Shown here in pieces: positions 44,498-53,520 of a stretch of 64,000 nt of DNA (position 1 is the first letter of the stretch; each line of letters starts with the position of its first letter). Under the pieces are notes generated by a model. That model made no database searches, was not told where the DNA came from, and was given only the letters and a program-made list of their open reading frames with translations. The translations under genes were made by a program, and so were the position numbers. This DNA comes from Pseudomonas sp. B21-048 (GTDB taxonomy: Bacteria; Pseudomonadota; Gammaproteobacteria; Pseudomonadales; Pseudomonadaceae), in assembly GCF_024748615.1 (NCBI RefSeq), contig NZ_CP087168.1, positions 558,001 through 622,000 of the forward strand, given 5' to 3'.

Positions 44498-46573
44498 ATG
44501 ACGCGCACTCGTAAAATACTGGCCTGGACCTTCGCCAGCCTCGTTGTCCTGCTGGCCCTTCTGGTGCTGATCATCGCGCTCTTTGACTGGAACCGGATCA
44601 AGCCGCCGCTGAACGCCAAAGTCTCCGAAGAACTGCATCGTCCCTTCGCCATCAATGGCAACCTAGCGGTGGTCTGGCAGCGCGAGCCTGATGAGGGTGG
44701 CTGGCGGGGCTGGGTGCCGTGGCCCCATGTGGTGGCTGAGGACCTGAGCCTGGGCAATCCCGACTGGTCGAAGCAACCGCAGATGGCCACCCTCAAACGC
44801 GTCGAACTGCGCATTTCGCCGCTGGCCTTGCTGGCGCGGCGGATGGTGATCCCGCGCATCGACCTGAGCGAGCCCAATGCCGACTTACAGCGTCTGGCCG
44901 ACGGTCGCGCCAACTGGACGTTCAAGTTTGACCCCAAAGACCCGAACGCCGAGCCGTCGAACTGGGTGCTGGACATCGGTGCCATCGGCTTCGACAAGGG
45001 GCATGTGGTACTCGATGATCAGAGGCTGAATACTAAGCTCGATGTGCTCATCGATCCGTTGGGTAAACCGATTCCATTCAGCGACATCGTCGGCGACAAG
45101 GCGGCGAAAACCACGCTCGAGAAGGGCGGGTCGCCGCAGGATTACGTGTTCGCGTTGAAGGTCAAAGGCCAATACCAAGGCCAGAATCTCGCGGGTCAAG
45201 GCAAGATCGGTGGCCTGCTGGCATTACAGGACGCCAGCAGGCCGTTCCCGCTTCAGGCGCAAGCGAAGATCGCCGACACCCGCGTCGAGTTGGCCGGTAC
45301 GCTCACCGATCCATTGAGCCTAGGCGCGCTGGATTTGCGCTTGAAACTGGCCGGTACCAGTCTGGGCAATCTCTATCCACTGATCGGCGTGACGCTGCCG
45401 GATACTCCGCCTTACGCCACCGATGGGCACTTGATGGCCAAGCTGCATGAGTCAGGCGGGGCGGTTTATCGCTATGAGGACTTCAACGGCAAGATCGGCG
45501 AGAGTGACATCCATGGCAACCTGACCTACGTTGCGAGCCAGCCGAGGCCAAAACTCAGCGGGGCGCTGGAGTCCAATCAACTGCTGTTTACCGACCTGGC
45601 CCCATTGATCGGTGGCGATTCCAACGCCAAGCAAAAGGCCCGCGGCGGTGGAAGCAAGCAGCCGGCGGATAAGCTGCTACCCGTCGAGGAGTTCAGGACC
45701 GAGCGCTGGCGTGACATGGACGCCGACGTCGAATTCACCGGCAAACGCATCGTCCACAACGAAAAACTGCCGTTCAACGATCTTTACACGCATTTGGTGC
45801 TGACCGATGGGGTGCTCAGCCTCGAGCCCCTTCGTTTTGGCGTGGCGGGCGGTAATCTGGATGCGCAAATTCGTCTCAACGGTCGCACAGAACCGCTGGA
45901 GGGGCGGGCCAAACTGACCGCGCGCAAGTTCAAGCTCAAGCAGTTGTTCCCCTCCATTGAACGGATGAAAACCAGTTTCGGTGAACTCAATGGCGATGCT
46001 GAGCTGACTGGCCGTGGTAACTCGGTAGCCAAACTGTTGGGCACCGCTGACGGCAATTTGAAGATGCTGATCAATGACGGCGCCATCAGTCGTGAGTTGA
46101 TGGAGCTGGCGGGGCTCAACGTCGGCAACTATGTGGTCGGCAAGATCTTTGGCGACAGGGAAGTGAAGATCAACTGCGCGGCGGCCGATTTTGATATCAA
46201 GAGCGGTCTGGCGACCACGCGGCTGTTCGTCTTCGATACCGAGACTGCAATCGTCTACATCGATGGCACCGCGAACATGGCCACCGAGCAACTGGACCTG
46301 ACCATCTCCCCGGAATCCAAGGGCTGGCGCCTGATTTCGCTGCGTTCGCCGCTGTATGTGCGAGGCAAGTTCATCAAGCCGAATGCGGGTGTCAAACCGG
46401 TGCCGTTGATGTTGCGTGGGGCCGGGATGGTTGCGCTGGGTGTGATTGCCGCGCCGGCGGCGGGCTTGCTGGCATTGATAGCGCCCAGCGCTGGCGAGCC
46501 GAATCAGTGTGCACCGTTGCTGGAGCAGATGAAGGCTGGAAAGGCGCCGGTGACCGTCAAACCTACAAAGTAA
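44498..46573 (+). CDS. AsmA family protein
   Basis: AsmA-like proteins are anchored in the inner membrane and extend a long beta-rich groove through the periplasm; relatives help move phospholipids to the outer membrane. The 691-aa protein has one N-terminal membrane helix (about residues 8-29). The AsmA domain follows (RPFAINGNLAVVWQREPD), with a long beta-rich body and the conserved C-terminal segment around LKMLINDGAISRELMELAGLN. The start is ATG 44498, with AGGAG nine bases upstream. It stands alone. A C-terminal hydrophobic stretch (GAGMVALGVIAAPAAGLLALI) may touch the membrane. Confidence 0.9.
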   Translation: MTRTRKILAWTFASLVVLLALLVLIIALFDWNRIKPPLNAKVSEELHRPFAINGNLAVVWQREPDEGGWRGWVPWPHVVAEDLSLGNPDWSKQPQMATLKRVELRISPLALLARRMVIPRIDLSEPNADLQRLADGRANWTFKFDPKDPNAEPSNWVLDIGAIGFDKGHVVLDDQRLNTKLDVLIDPLGKPIPFSDIVGDKAAKTTLEKGGSPQDYVFALKVKGQYQGQNLAGQGKIGGLLALQDASRPFPLQAQAKIADTRVELAGTLTDPLSLGALDLRLKLAGTSLGNLYPLIGVTLPDTPPYATDGHLMAKLHESGGAVYRYEDFNGKIGESDIHGNLTYVASQPRPKLSGALESNQLLFTDLAPLIGGDSNAKQKARGGGSKQPADKLLPVEEFRTERWRDMDADVEFTGKRIVHNEKLPFNDLYTHLVLTDGVLSLEPLRFGVAGGNLDAQIRLNGRTEPLEGRAKLTARKFKLKQLFPSIERMKTSFGELNGDAELTGRGNSVAKLLGTADGNLKMLINDGAISRELMELAGLNVGNYVVGKIFGDREVKINCAAADFDIKSGLATTRLFVFDTETAIVYIDGTANMATEQLDLTISPESKGWRLISLRSPLYVRGKFIKPNAGVKPVPLMLRGAGMVALGVIAAPAAGLLALIAPSAGEPNQCAPLLEQMKAGKAPVTVKPTK

Positions 46574-46689
46574 TCGGGTGTCTGTGATGAGGTCTTCGCT
46601 GTGTCGCATGCCCATAACGGGCACGACTTGTAGGAGCGAGCGGTGCGGCGATCCGACTTGCCCGCGAAAGCGGTCTGACAGTCGCTACA

Positions 46690-46749
46690 AAGATCGCAGC
46701 CTTCGGCAGCTCCTATGCGCCTGTGGGCGCTGCCGCAGGCTGCGATCTT
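46690..46749. repeat. REP palindrome overlapping the 3' end of a LysR gene
   Basis: AAGATCGCAGCCTTCGGCAG (46690-46709) pairs, with few mismatches, with the arm ending at 46749. The stop codon of the LysR gene at 46713 lies inside the palindrome, so the last dozen codons are repeat-derived. Another half-repeat (TGTAGGAGCGAGC...) lies just upstream at about 46629-46672. Confidence 0.8.
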
Positions 46750-47645
46750 GGCAATAGACCCGACAACCGGGCTTCCTCCTGCAACCACGCAAAAAACGCC
46801 CGCACCGGCGGATGCCGTTCACGGCCCGGTACGCACAGCGCGCTGTATCCGGCCCCGTCGACTTGAATCTCACCCCGATAAGCGACCAGCAAGCCGCTGG
46901 CCACACTCTCCGACACCAGAATGTTGCTCGCCAGCACCAGGCCTTGCCCGGCGATGGCGGCTTGCAAGGCGTAATGCTCTTCGTCGTATTCACGCACCGC
47001 TGGTTGTTCGGTCAGCCAGGTTTCGCCGGACTGCGCGCACCAGGCCTCCCAGCCATGGGCATACAGCTTGGAGTTGTACCAGCGCACGCTGATCAGGGTC
47101 GGTACCCGACTGGCCGCCAGGGCCCCTTGTTCAAGCGAGCCATAGACCCCGAAGGATTCGTCGAACAGGCACAGGCCATACAGGTTCGGGTAATCGTCGA
47201 GGCTGTAACGCACCACCAGATCGACGCTGGCGTCCTGATGCAAGTCGATGACTTCCCAGTGGGTGTCCAGGCGCAGGTTGATGTTCGGATGGCGGGCATA
47301 AAACCGTCCCAGTCGCGGCACCAGCCAGAGGGCGGCGAAGGCGGCCGTGGTGGAAATTGTCAGACTCGTGCCGCTGCGTTGCGGGCGCAAGGTATCGACG
47401 CTCTGCGCCACTTCCAGCAGGGCGCCGTGCAGGCTGCGGAACAGCCGTTCGCCGCATTCGGTGAGGCGTACTTGCCGTGGCAGCCGTTCGAACAAGGGGA
47501 CGCCGAGCCATTTTTCCAGAGCGCGGATTTGGTGCGAGACCGCCGTCGGCGTCACGGAGAGTTCTTCGGCGGCGGCCTTGAAACTCGACAGGCGTGAGGC
47601 GGATTCGAAGGCGCGCAGGGCGGTCAGCGGCAACGAGGCAAACAA
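46713..47645 (-). CDS. LysR-type transcriptional regulator (GcvA-like)
   Basis: This 310-aa regulator has a LysR winged helix (about 1-65, SSFKAAAEELSVTPTAVSHQI) and a GcvA-type effector domain with SLTISTTAAFAALWLVPRL. The start appears to be TTG at 47645, with GGAG eight bases upstream; no ATG fits. Its C-terminal residues (RSQPAAAPTGA) are encoded by a REP palindrome, so the natural end has probably been replaced. It is divergent from the azoreductase gene, with about 130 bases between, and may control it. Confidence 0.88.
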   Translation of the reverse strand: MFASLPLTALRAFESASRLSSFKAAAEELSVTPTAVSHQIRALEKWLGVPLFERLPRQVRLTECGERLFRSLHGALLEVAQSVDTLRPQRSGTSLTISTTAAFAALWLVPRLGRFYARHPNINLRLDTHWEVIDLHQDASVDLVVRYSLDDYPNLYGLCLFDESFGVYGSLEQGALAASRVPTLISVRWYNSKLYAHGWEAWCAQSGETWLTEQPAVREYDEEHYALQAAIAGQGLVLASNILVSESVASGLLVAYRGEIQVDGAGYSALCVPGRERHPPVRAFFAWLQEEARLSGLLPRSQPAAAPTGA

Positions 47646-47711
47646 TTCTAGAACTCCATGGGTGAAATTGATTCATCCAGACTGATTTTTGTTCATTTGA
47701 GGAGACGCAGT

Positions 47712-47732
47712 TTCAAGCTTCAAGCTTCAAGC
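47712..47732. repeat. TTCAAGC heptamer repeats, three copies
   Basis: Three head-to-tail TTCAAGC units lie in the divergent LysR-azoreductase spacer. They resemble the 7-base array after rlmB (5775-5870). GCTGTGAGCCACAAGC follows. Confidence 0.8.
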
Positions 47733-47775
47733 TGTGAGCCACAAGCAGTTTGAGTTTAGTCTTCAGGAGATTGAG

Positions 47776-48414
47776 ATGAGTAAAATTCTTGCCATACACG
47801 CCAGCCCCCGTGGTGAACGTTCACATTCGCGGCGTTTGGCCGAGGTGTTCCTTTGCGCCTGGCAGGTCCGCAACCCGCAGTCGCCACTGACGCGCCGTGA
47901 AGTCGGTCGAGCGTTGATTCCGCCCGTCAACGAAGCGTTTGTGGCCGCCGCTTTTCATCCGGAACCTGAAGCGCGACCGCTGTCGATGCAGGCCGACCTG
48001 GCACTCAGCGATGAATTGGTGGGGGAGTTGCTCGGCCATGATCTGTTGGTGATTTCCACACCGATGTACAACTTCAGCGTGCCCAGCGGCCTCAAGGCCT
48101 GGATCGATCAGATTGTGCGGCTCGGGCTGACGTTCAATCACACCCTGGACAACGGCATCGCTCAGTATGAACCGCTGGTGCAGTGCAAAAAGGCGTTGAT
48201 CGTCACCAGCCGCGGCGGGTTCGGCTTCGGGCCGGGTGGTGAACTTGAAGCGATGAACCATGCCGATCCGTTGCTGCGCACGGCACTCGGGTTTATCGGC
48301 ATCACCGACGTCACCGTTGTCGCCGCCGAGGGCGAAGAGTCCACCGAACGCACCTTCCAGGTGTCCGTGGCCGAGGCCGAGCAGCGTTTGCTGGCGCTGG
48401 CCAGGGAGTTCTAG
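47776..48414 (+). CDS. azoR: FMN-dependent NADH-azoreductase
   Basis: AzoR-type flavodoxin-fold enzymes reduce azo bonds and quinones with NADH and bound FMN. The 212-aa protein has the FMN phosphate loop [20 protein letters not shown] at the N terminus, the motif [20 protein letters not shown], and [12 protein letters not shown] for flavin binding. ATG 47776 is chosen, with AGGAGA five bases upstream. It is joined to the SMR transporter gene with no spacer, so the two are co-translated. A divergent LysR gene suggests induction by a quinone or similar compound. Confidence 0.9.
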   Translation: MSKILAIHASPRGERSHSRRLAEVFLCAWQVRNPQSPLTRREVGRALIPPVNEAFVAAAFHPEPEARPLSMQADLALSDELVGELLGHDLLVISTPMYNFSVPSGLKAWIDQIVRLGLTFNHTLDNGIAQYEPLVQCKKALIVTSRGGFGFGPGGELEAMNHADPLLRTALGFIGITDVTVVAAEGEESTERTFQVSVAEAEQRLLALAREF

Positions 48415-48720
48415 ATGGCCTGGTTGTTCTTGCTGATCGCCGCCGGGTTCGAGGTCACCTTCGCCATGGGCATGAAGTACGCCGAAGGCTTCACCCGGCT
48501 CTGGCCCTCGGTGATGACGGTGGTGGCCGCGGTGGGCGGGATTTACTTCCTGACCCTGGCCATGCGCGAATTGCCGGTGAGCATCGCCTACCCGATCTGG
48601 ACCGCCATCGGTTCACTGGGCACGGTGTTTCTCGGCTTTGCGCTGCTGGGTGAAAGCCTGACCGCGCTCAAACTGGTTTCGGTCGGGCTGATTGTGGCGG
48701 GCGTGGTGGGGTTGAAGTAA
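48415..48720 (+). CDS. Small multidrug resistance (SMR) family transporter, SugE/Gdx-like
   Basis: This 101-aa, four-helix inner membrane protein has the SMR Glu in helix 1 (AAGFEVTFAMGMKYAEGFTR) and the conserved LPVSIAYPIWTAIGSLGTV of helices 2-3. The SugE/Gdx branch exports guanidinium or small quaternary ammonium ions; the helix 1 motif fits that branch better than EmrE. It starts immediately after the azoR stop (TAG-ATG), with no ribosome site of its own beyond the azoR end (CAGGGAG). The pair may form a detoxification unit. Confidence 0.88.
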   Translation: MAWLFLLIAAGFEVTFAMGMKYAEGFTRLWPSVMTVVAAVGGIYFLTLAMRELPVSIAYPIWTAIGSLGTVFLGFALLGESLTALKLVSVGLIVAGVVGLK

Positions 48721-48826
48721 GCGATGTCATAGACTGGTCGTTGAGTTGTCATCTTGGGTGGCGATGCTTGGCTGATACCTTGCATCCGGCCTTGCTTCAT
48801 CTCATCGATCACAAGGATGTTCATCC

Positions 48827-49717
48827 ATGTCGCAAGGTTCCGCCACGCGTTACCCCTTGGTGTTGGTCCCGGGGATGCTCGGGTTTATCCGTCTGCTGCT
48901 CTATCCCTATTGGTACGGAATCATTTCGGCGCTGCGCCGGGATGGGGCGACCGTGATTGCGGTGCAGGTCTCGCCGCTCAACTCCACCGAGGTACGCGGC
49001 GAGCAATTGCTGGCGCGGATCGAGGAGATTTTGCGCGAAACCGGGGCCGAGAAGGTCAACCTGATCGGTCACAGCCAGGGCTCATTGACCGCCCGTTACG
49101 CCGCGGCAAAACGCCCGGACCAGGTGGCTTCGGTGACTTCGGTGGCCGGGCCGAATCACGGCTCGGAACTGGCGGACTATCTGCACACCCATTATCCGGC
49201 AGACAGCGCCAAGGGCCGGCTGCTGAGCTTTTTGCTGTGGCTGATCAGCGCGTTAATGTGCCTGCTGGAAACCGGCTGTCGCGGGCCGAGACTGCCGGTG
49301 GATATCCCGGCTTCGCACCAATCCCTGACCACGACGGGCGTGGCGCTGTTCAATCAGCATTATCCACAGGGGCTGCCTGAAACTTGGGGCGGGCATGGCC
49401 CGGAAGTAGTCAACGGCGTGCGTTATTACTCATGGTCCGGGACGTTACAACCGGGCAAGACCGATCGCGGCTGCAACCTGTTTGACGGGACCAACCGCAG
49501 TTGCCGGTTGTTCGCCAGGACTTTTGTGCGCGAGGCGGGGCATTGCGACGGGATGGTCGGGCGTTACAGCTCGCATTTGGGGACGGTGGTTGGCGATGAA
49601 TACCCGATGGATCACTTCGATATCGTCAACCAATCGCTTGGGCTGGTGGGTAAGGGCGCAGAACCGGTGCGGTTGTTTGTTGAACATGCGGCGCGGTTGA
49701 AAGCGGCCGGTGTGTGA
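48827..49717 (+). CDS. Triacylglycerol lipase/esterase (alpha/beta hydrolase)
   Basis: This 296-aa lipase is related to the bacterial family I lipases of Pseudomonas and Proteus. The opening RYPLVLVPGMLGF forms the oxyanion region, the nucleophile Ser83 lies in GHSQG, and the catalytic His and calcium-site Asp are in YPMDHFDIVNQ near the C terminus. No signal peptide is present, as in the Proteus-like branch, which is exported by a type I route or stays inside. The IS256-type element is inserted directly after its stop codon; the target duplication begins at the next base, so the coding region is intact. Confidence 0.9.
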   Translation: MSQGSATRYPLVLVPGMLGFIRLLLYPYWYGIISALRRDGATVIAVQVSPLNSTEVRGEQLLARIEEILRETGAEKVNLIGHSQGSLTARYAAAKRPDQVASVTSVAGPNHGSELADYLHTHYPADSAKGRLLSFLLWLISALMCLLETGCRGPRLPVDIPASHQSLTTTGVALFNQHYPQGLPETWGGHGPEVVNGVRYYSWSGTLQPGKTDRGCNLFDGTNRSCRLFARTFVREAGHCDGMVGRYSSHLGTVVGDEYPMDHFDIVNQSLGLVGKGAEPVRLFVEHAARLKAAGV

Positions 49718-49725
49718 ACGGCAGT
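49718..49725 (+). repeat. Target-site duplication, left copy
   Basis: ACGGCAGT is the 8-base direct repeat that borders the insertion sequence; the right copy is at 51077-51084. Eight bases is the usual duplication for IS256-family elements. Confidence 0.85.
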
Positions 49726-51076
49726 GAGGGTGTCCTGAGGTTTGTGTAAACGGTCATTAGGCGCACACTGCCTTTCCCAAGGAGTCTCAATGACCGAGCC
49801 CAAGCGCACTAAACGAGTCAAACCCGATCCTGAACTGGTAAAGCTGGCCGACAGCCTGTTGACCAACTACCGAAAACCCGAAGATCTGATCGGCGAAAAT
49901 GGCCTGCTCAAGCAGCTCACCAAGATGCTCGTCGAACGAGCGCTGGAAGCTGAAATGACCGAGCACCTGGGGCATGACAAAAGCGCAGCCGTTACCAATG
50001 CCGAAGGAAATGCTCGCAACGGCCATAGCGGTAAGACGCTCAAGGGCGACTTTGGCGAGCTACCGCTGGAGATTCCCCGTGATCGCCAGGGAATGTTCGA
50101 GCCCCAGCTAGTTTCCAAGCACCAGACGCGTTGGACCGGCTTCGATGACAAGGTCATTTCGCTGTACGCCCGAGGGATGACTGTTCGGGAAATTCAGGGG
50201 CACCTGCAGGAGATGTACGGCACAGAGGTCTCTCCTAGCCTCATCTCGGCGATTACCGACGCCGTTAGCGAAGAGGTCAAAGTCTGGCAATCGCGTCCTC
50301 TGGACGAGCTCTATCCGATCCTCTACCTCGATTGCATTCACGTCAAAGTGCGCGACAGTGGCGCGGTCAGAACCAAGGCGGTTTACTTGGCCATTGGCGT
50401 CAATATGGACGGTCGAAAAGAAGTTCTAGGATTGTGGATCGCACAGACTGAAGGTGCCAAATTCTGGCTGCAAGTAGTCACAGAGCTTAAAACACGCGGG
50501 GTAAAAGACATCTTTATCGCCTGCGTGGATGGGCTCAAGGGCTTTCCTGAGGCGATCGAAGTGGTCTATCCGCAAGCCTCGGTTCAACTGTGCATCGTGC
50601 ATATGGTGCGCAACAGCTTGAAGTTCGTATCGTGGAAGCATCAACGCGAAGCCGCTGCCGACCTCAAGCTTATTTACCGCTCGACGACGGTTGAAATGGC
50701 CGAGCAAAAGCTGACCGATTTCGAGGCCAAATGGGATGATCGATACCCTCTGATCAGCCAGTCATGGCGCAAAAACTGGGCGAGGGTCATACCTCTATTC
50801 GATTATCCACCTGAGATACGGACGGTGATCTATACCACCAACGCCATCGAGTCGATCAACATGAGCTTGCGCAAGGTCACCAAAAGCAGAGCCTCATTCC
50901 CGACTGATGACGCGGTTATGAAGCTCTTTTATCTGGCGCTGAATAACATCAGCAAGAAGTGGACAATGCCAATCAGGGACTGGGCGGGGGCCTTGAACCG
51001 GTTCAGTATCCAGTTCGAAGACCGGCTTTTGCAGGATTAACAGCAACGCCGTTTACACAGAATCCCGTACACCCCC
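49726..51076 (+). mobile_element. IS256-family insertion sequence, complete
   Basis: The element is 1351 bp, bounded by 28-bp imperfect terminal inverted repeats (49726-49753 and 51049-51076; 21 of 28 match, with an exact inner TGTGTAAACGG). An exact 8-bp duplication, ACGGCAGT, flanks both ends. One full-length transposase lies inside with its ribosome site. The intact ends, intact gene and perfect target duplication indicate a recent and possibly still active insertion. Confidence 0.9.
49790..51040 (+). CDS. IS256-family transposase (Mutator type)
   Basis: The 416-aa DDE transposase cuts and joins the IS ends. The family motifs are clear: YLDCIHVKVRD (first Asp), the second Asp in IACVDGLKGFPEAI, and the C-terminal YTTNAIESINMSLRKVTK holding the catalytic Glu. 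The N-terminal region carries the EHLGHDK...GNARNGHSGKT signature. ATG 49790 is chosen, with AAGGAG six bases upstream. No frameshift or stop breaks it, so the element should be able to move. Confidence 0.95.
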   Translation: MTEPKRTKRVKPDPELVKLADSLLTNYRKPEDLIGENGLLKQLTKMLVERALEAEMTEHLGHDKSAAVTNAEGNARNGHSGKTLKGDFGELPLEIPRDRQGMFEPQLVSKHQTRWTGFDDKVISLYARGMTVREIQGHLQEMYGTEVSPSLISAITDAVSEEVKVWQSRPLDELYPILYLDCIHVKVRDSGAVRTKAVYLAIGVNMDGRKEVLGLWIAQTEGAKFWLQVVTELKTRGVKDIFIACVDGLKGFPEAIEVVYPQASVQLCIVHMVRNSLKFVSWKHQREAAADLKLIYRSTTVEMAEQKLTDFEAKWDDRYPLISQSWRKNWARVIPLFDYPPEIRTVIYTTNAIESINMSLRKVTKSRASFPTDDAVMKLFYLALNNISKKWTMPIRDWAGALNRFSIQFEDRLLQD

Positions 51077-51084
51077 ACGGCAGT
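51077..51084 (+). repeat. Target-site duplication, right copy
   Basis: This is the second copy of ACGGCAGT, directly after the right end of the IS. It matches 49718-49725 at all eight bases. Confidence 0.85.
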
Positions 51085-51103
51085 TGGACCGCGTTATCGT
51101 TCA

Positions 51104-51192
51104 TCGCGGGCAAGCCACGCTCCCACAGGTTTTGTGTCGGACGCCGGCAATGGACACGACGCCAAACCTGTGGGAGCGTGGCTTGCCCGCGA
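51104..51192. repeat. REP palindrome with 29-bp arms
   Basis: Arms 51104-51132 (TCGCGGGCAAGCCACGCTCC...) and 51164-51192 are perfect complements with a 31-base loop. It lies just before the EamA gene stop and was presumably downstream of the lipase gene before the IS inserted. Confidence 0.88.
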
Positions 51193-51202
51193 AGGCGTCC
51201 GG

Positions 51203-52090
51203 TCAGGCAGCGCTGATCTTACGGCCCAGCACCGTGGTCCAGCGCTCCGACAAAATCACCCCACCCAACGTCAACACCCCACCCACTAGGTGATACAGCG
51301 CCAACTGCTCATGCAGCACCACCGCCGCAATCAGCGCAGTAATCAACGGCAGCAAATTGAAAAACAGCGTGGTCCGGCTCGGCCCCAGGCGCACCACGGC
51401 CTGCATCCACGCCAGCGGCGCAAGCATCGAGGCCAGCAGGCAGGCGTAGAGCACCAGCGGAATGTTCTGCAGGGTCGGGCCGATTTTCGGTGAGGCGAGG
51501 AACAGCGGAAACAGCACCACCACCGCGACCAACACCTGCAAATACAACAACACCAGCGGCGGCAAACGCAGCTGCCATTTCTTCAGCAAGGTGCTGTAAA
51601 TCGCATACGCCAGCGTGGCGATCAGCATCATCGCGTCACCCAGGTTGACCCCGTGTTCCAGCAACGCGCCAAGACTGCCGGACGACACCACCACCAAAAC
51701 CCCCGCAAACGACAACACCGCGCCGGCCAGTGCGCCGGCGGTCAGGCGTTGGCCGAGGCTGAGAATCGCCATGGCCAGCGACATCAATGGCATCAGCGAC
51801 AAAATGATCCCCATGTTGGTGGCCGAAGTCAGCGTCGCAGCGAAGTAAGCCAGGCTCTGATAAACCGCCATGCCAAGCACGCCGAGGATGAAAATCCTGC
51901 CCAGGTTCGGGCGGATTAACGACCAATGGGCGATCACCGGTTTAAGCATGAAAGGCGTGAACAGCAGTGCGGCCAGCAGCCAGCGGTAGAAACCGATTTC
52001 GGCGGGAAAGATCGCGCCGACCGCGAGTTTGTTGATCACGGTGTTGCCGGCCCAAATGAAAATGGCCAGCAGGGGGTAAGCGTATTGCAT
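51203..52090 (-). CDS. EamA-family (DMT superfamily) transporter
   Basis: This 295-aa inner membrane protein has ten predicted helices made of two EamA halves (about 5-135 and 145-285), opening MQYAYPLLAIFIWAGNTVINK. Such exporters carry amino acids or other small metabolites outward; the substrate is not visible from sequence. The gene is divergent from an AraC regulator with about 97 bases between, which suggests local control. Confidence 0.9.
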   Translation of the reverse strand: MQYAYPLLAIFIWAGNTVINKLAVGAIFPAEIGFYRWLLAALLFTPFMLKPVIAHWSLIRPNLGRIFILGVLGMAVYQSLAYFAATLTSATNMGIILSLMPLMSLAMAILSLGQRLTAGALAGAVLSFAGVLVVVSSGSLGALLEHGVNLGDAMMLIATLAYAIYSTLLKKWQLRLPPLVLLYLQVLVAVVVLFPLFLASPKIGPTLQNIPLVLYACLLASMLAPLAWMQAVVRLGPSRTTLFFNLLPLITALIAAVVLHEQLALYHLVGGVLTLGGVILSERWTTVLGRKISAA

Positions 52091-52187
52091 CGGGAAAAAC
52101 CAGAACGTTAATGAAGGGTGATTATCCGCTTGTCTGGATCAATGCCTATACTTCGATCCAGACAATCTGCCTCTGATTCCGGACAGC

Positions 52188-52976
52188 ATGAACAGCAAAC
52201 ACATCGACCTGCTGGATTTCAGCGAACTGCCGGCCCCGGTCTATTTCCGTTATGCCGACTTCAACACCCACGAATACGCCTCGGCCCACCATCACCCTTG
52301 GGGCACCCTCGAGTACTCGGCCAATGGAGTCTTGCACATGGAAATCGGCAGCCGTCGCTTCATGTCGCCGCCGCAGTACGCGGTGTGGGTGCCGCCCGGG
52401 ACCGAGCACAGTTTCTATAGCAATCAGCCGATCAACTATCGCGCGGTCTGCCTCGCGCCGACGTTGTGTCGCGATCTGCCGCAGCAGGCCTGCACCCTGG
52501 CGATCAGCGACATCCTCAAGGCGATCCTCAAGGACTTCGCCGTCCGCGATGTGAAAATTCCCGAGCACGATGCGGACAAGCGTCTGGCTCAAGTGCTGGT
52601 GGACCAACTGCAGCAGGCGCCAGTGCATGAGTGTTATTTGCCCTACGCCAGCAGCCCTGGATTACTCGCAATTCTAGAAGCCTTGCAGACCGAGCCTGGG
52701 GATAACCGGCCGTTGGCGCATTGGGCTGCGCAAATTCACGTCAGCGAACGCACGTTGGCCCGGCAGTTTGTCCGCGAGCTGGGCATGAGTTTCGGAGAGT
52801 GGCGGCAACGGTTGCGGTTTCTGGCGGCAATCGAAGCGCTCGATAGCCAGCGCAGCATTCAGGAAATCGCCTTCGACATGGGGTACAGCACCGGCTCGGC
52901 ATTCATCGCGATGTTTCAGCGTCAGGCCGGGTGTACGCCTGAGCAATATCGACGCAGCCACCTCGATAGCAGGTGA
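52188..52976 (+). CDS. AraC-family transcriptional regulator
   Basis: The 262-aa protein has an N-terminal cupin-like sensor domain (about 20-110, with SAHHHPWGTLEYSANGVL) and a C-terminal double helix-turn-helix. The first HTH is at about 174-215 (PLAHWAAQIHVSERTLARQF) and the second at about 222-260 (SIQEIAFDMGYSTGSAFIAMF). Many regulators of this layout control a divergent exporter gene, which here is the EamA gene. The ligand is unknown. Confidence 0.9.
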   Translation: MNSKHIDLLDFSELPAPVYFRYADFNTHEYASAHHHPWGTLEYSANGVLHMEIGSRRFMSPPQYAVWVPPGTEHSFYSNQPINYRAVCLAPTLCRDLPQQACTLAISDILKAILKDFAVRDVKIPEHDADKRLAQVLVDQLQQAPVHECYLPYASSPGLLAILEALQTEPGDNRPLAHWAAQIHVSERTLARQFVRELGMSFGEWRQRLRFLAAIEALDSQRSIQEIAFDMGYSTGSAFIAMFQRQAGCTPEQYRRSHLDSR

Positions 52977-53048
52977 ACGTGTAACAGGCTTTGTCTACAC
53001 TCCGAAACAAGGCCGCATCCATCGGTGCGGCAACAAGGAGAACACTCC

Positions 53049-53354
53049 ATGAAGATGTTGCGTGCCCCGTTGTTGATGGTCGGTTTGCTGCTCTGCTCCC
53101 AAGGTTTCGCCGCCACTGCCCAACAGAACAAAATGACTACCTGCAATGCCGACGCTACTGCAAAAAGCCTCAAGGGTGACGAGCGCAAAGCCTTCATGAG
53201 CACCTGCCTCAAAGCCGCGCCGGCCGCCGATGCCGCCAAGCCAATGACCCCTCAACAAGAAAAGATGAAGACCTGCAACGCGACCGCCGCCACCCAGGCC
53301 CTCACGGGTGATGCGCGCAAAACCTTCATGAGCGATTGCCTGAAGAAAAAATAA
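53049..53354 (+). CDS. psiF: PsiF-repeat family protein
   Basis: This is a 101-aa precursor with a signal peptide (about residues 1-22, LLLCSQGFAATAQ). The mature part holds two PsiF repeats: KMTTCNADATAKSLKGDERK and its partner beginning KMKTCNATAATQALTGDARK, each ending FMSxCLK. Each repeat carries two Cys that could bridge. PsiF was first found as a phosphate-starvation-induced gene in E. coli, but its function is unknown. AAGGAG lies before ATG 53049. Confidence 0.9.
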   Translation: MKMLRAPLLMVGLLLCSQGFAATAQQNKMTTCNADATAKSLKGDERKAFMSTCLKAAPAADAAKPMTPQQEKMKTCNATAATQALTGDARKTFMSDCLKKK

Positions 53355-53358
53355 GCAT

Positions 53359-53444
53359 TGTGGGAGCGAGCTTGCTCGCGATGCAGGCGGCTCGGTATCA
53401 CGGAGGACCGAAGTGATGCTATCGCGAGCAGGCTCGCTCCCACA
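53359..53444. repeat. REP palindrome after psiF
   Basis: TGTGGGAGCGAGCTTGCTCG at 53359 pairs with its complement ending at 53444 (24-base arms, one mismatch). It lies between psiF and the AI-2E-type permease gene on the same strand. Confidence 0.88.
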
Positions 53445-53520
53445 GGTTCGTGTTTGCTCGCTTCGGCGCCGGAACGCTGGCAGACTGCCAATCCTTTTAC
53501 GTCGTTCGTTTTGAGGCTGT

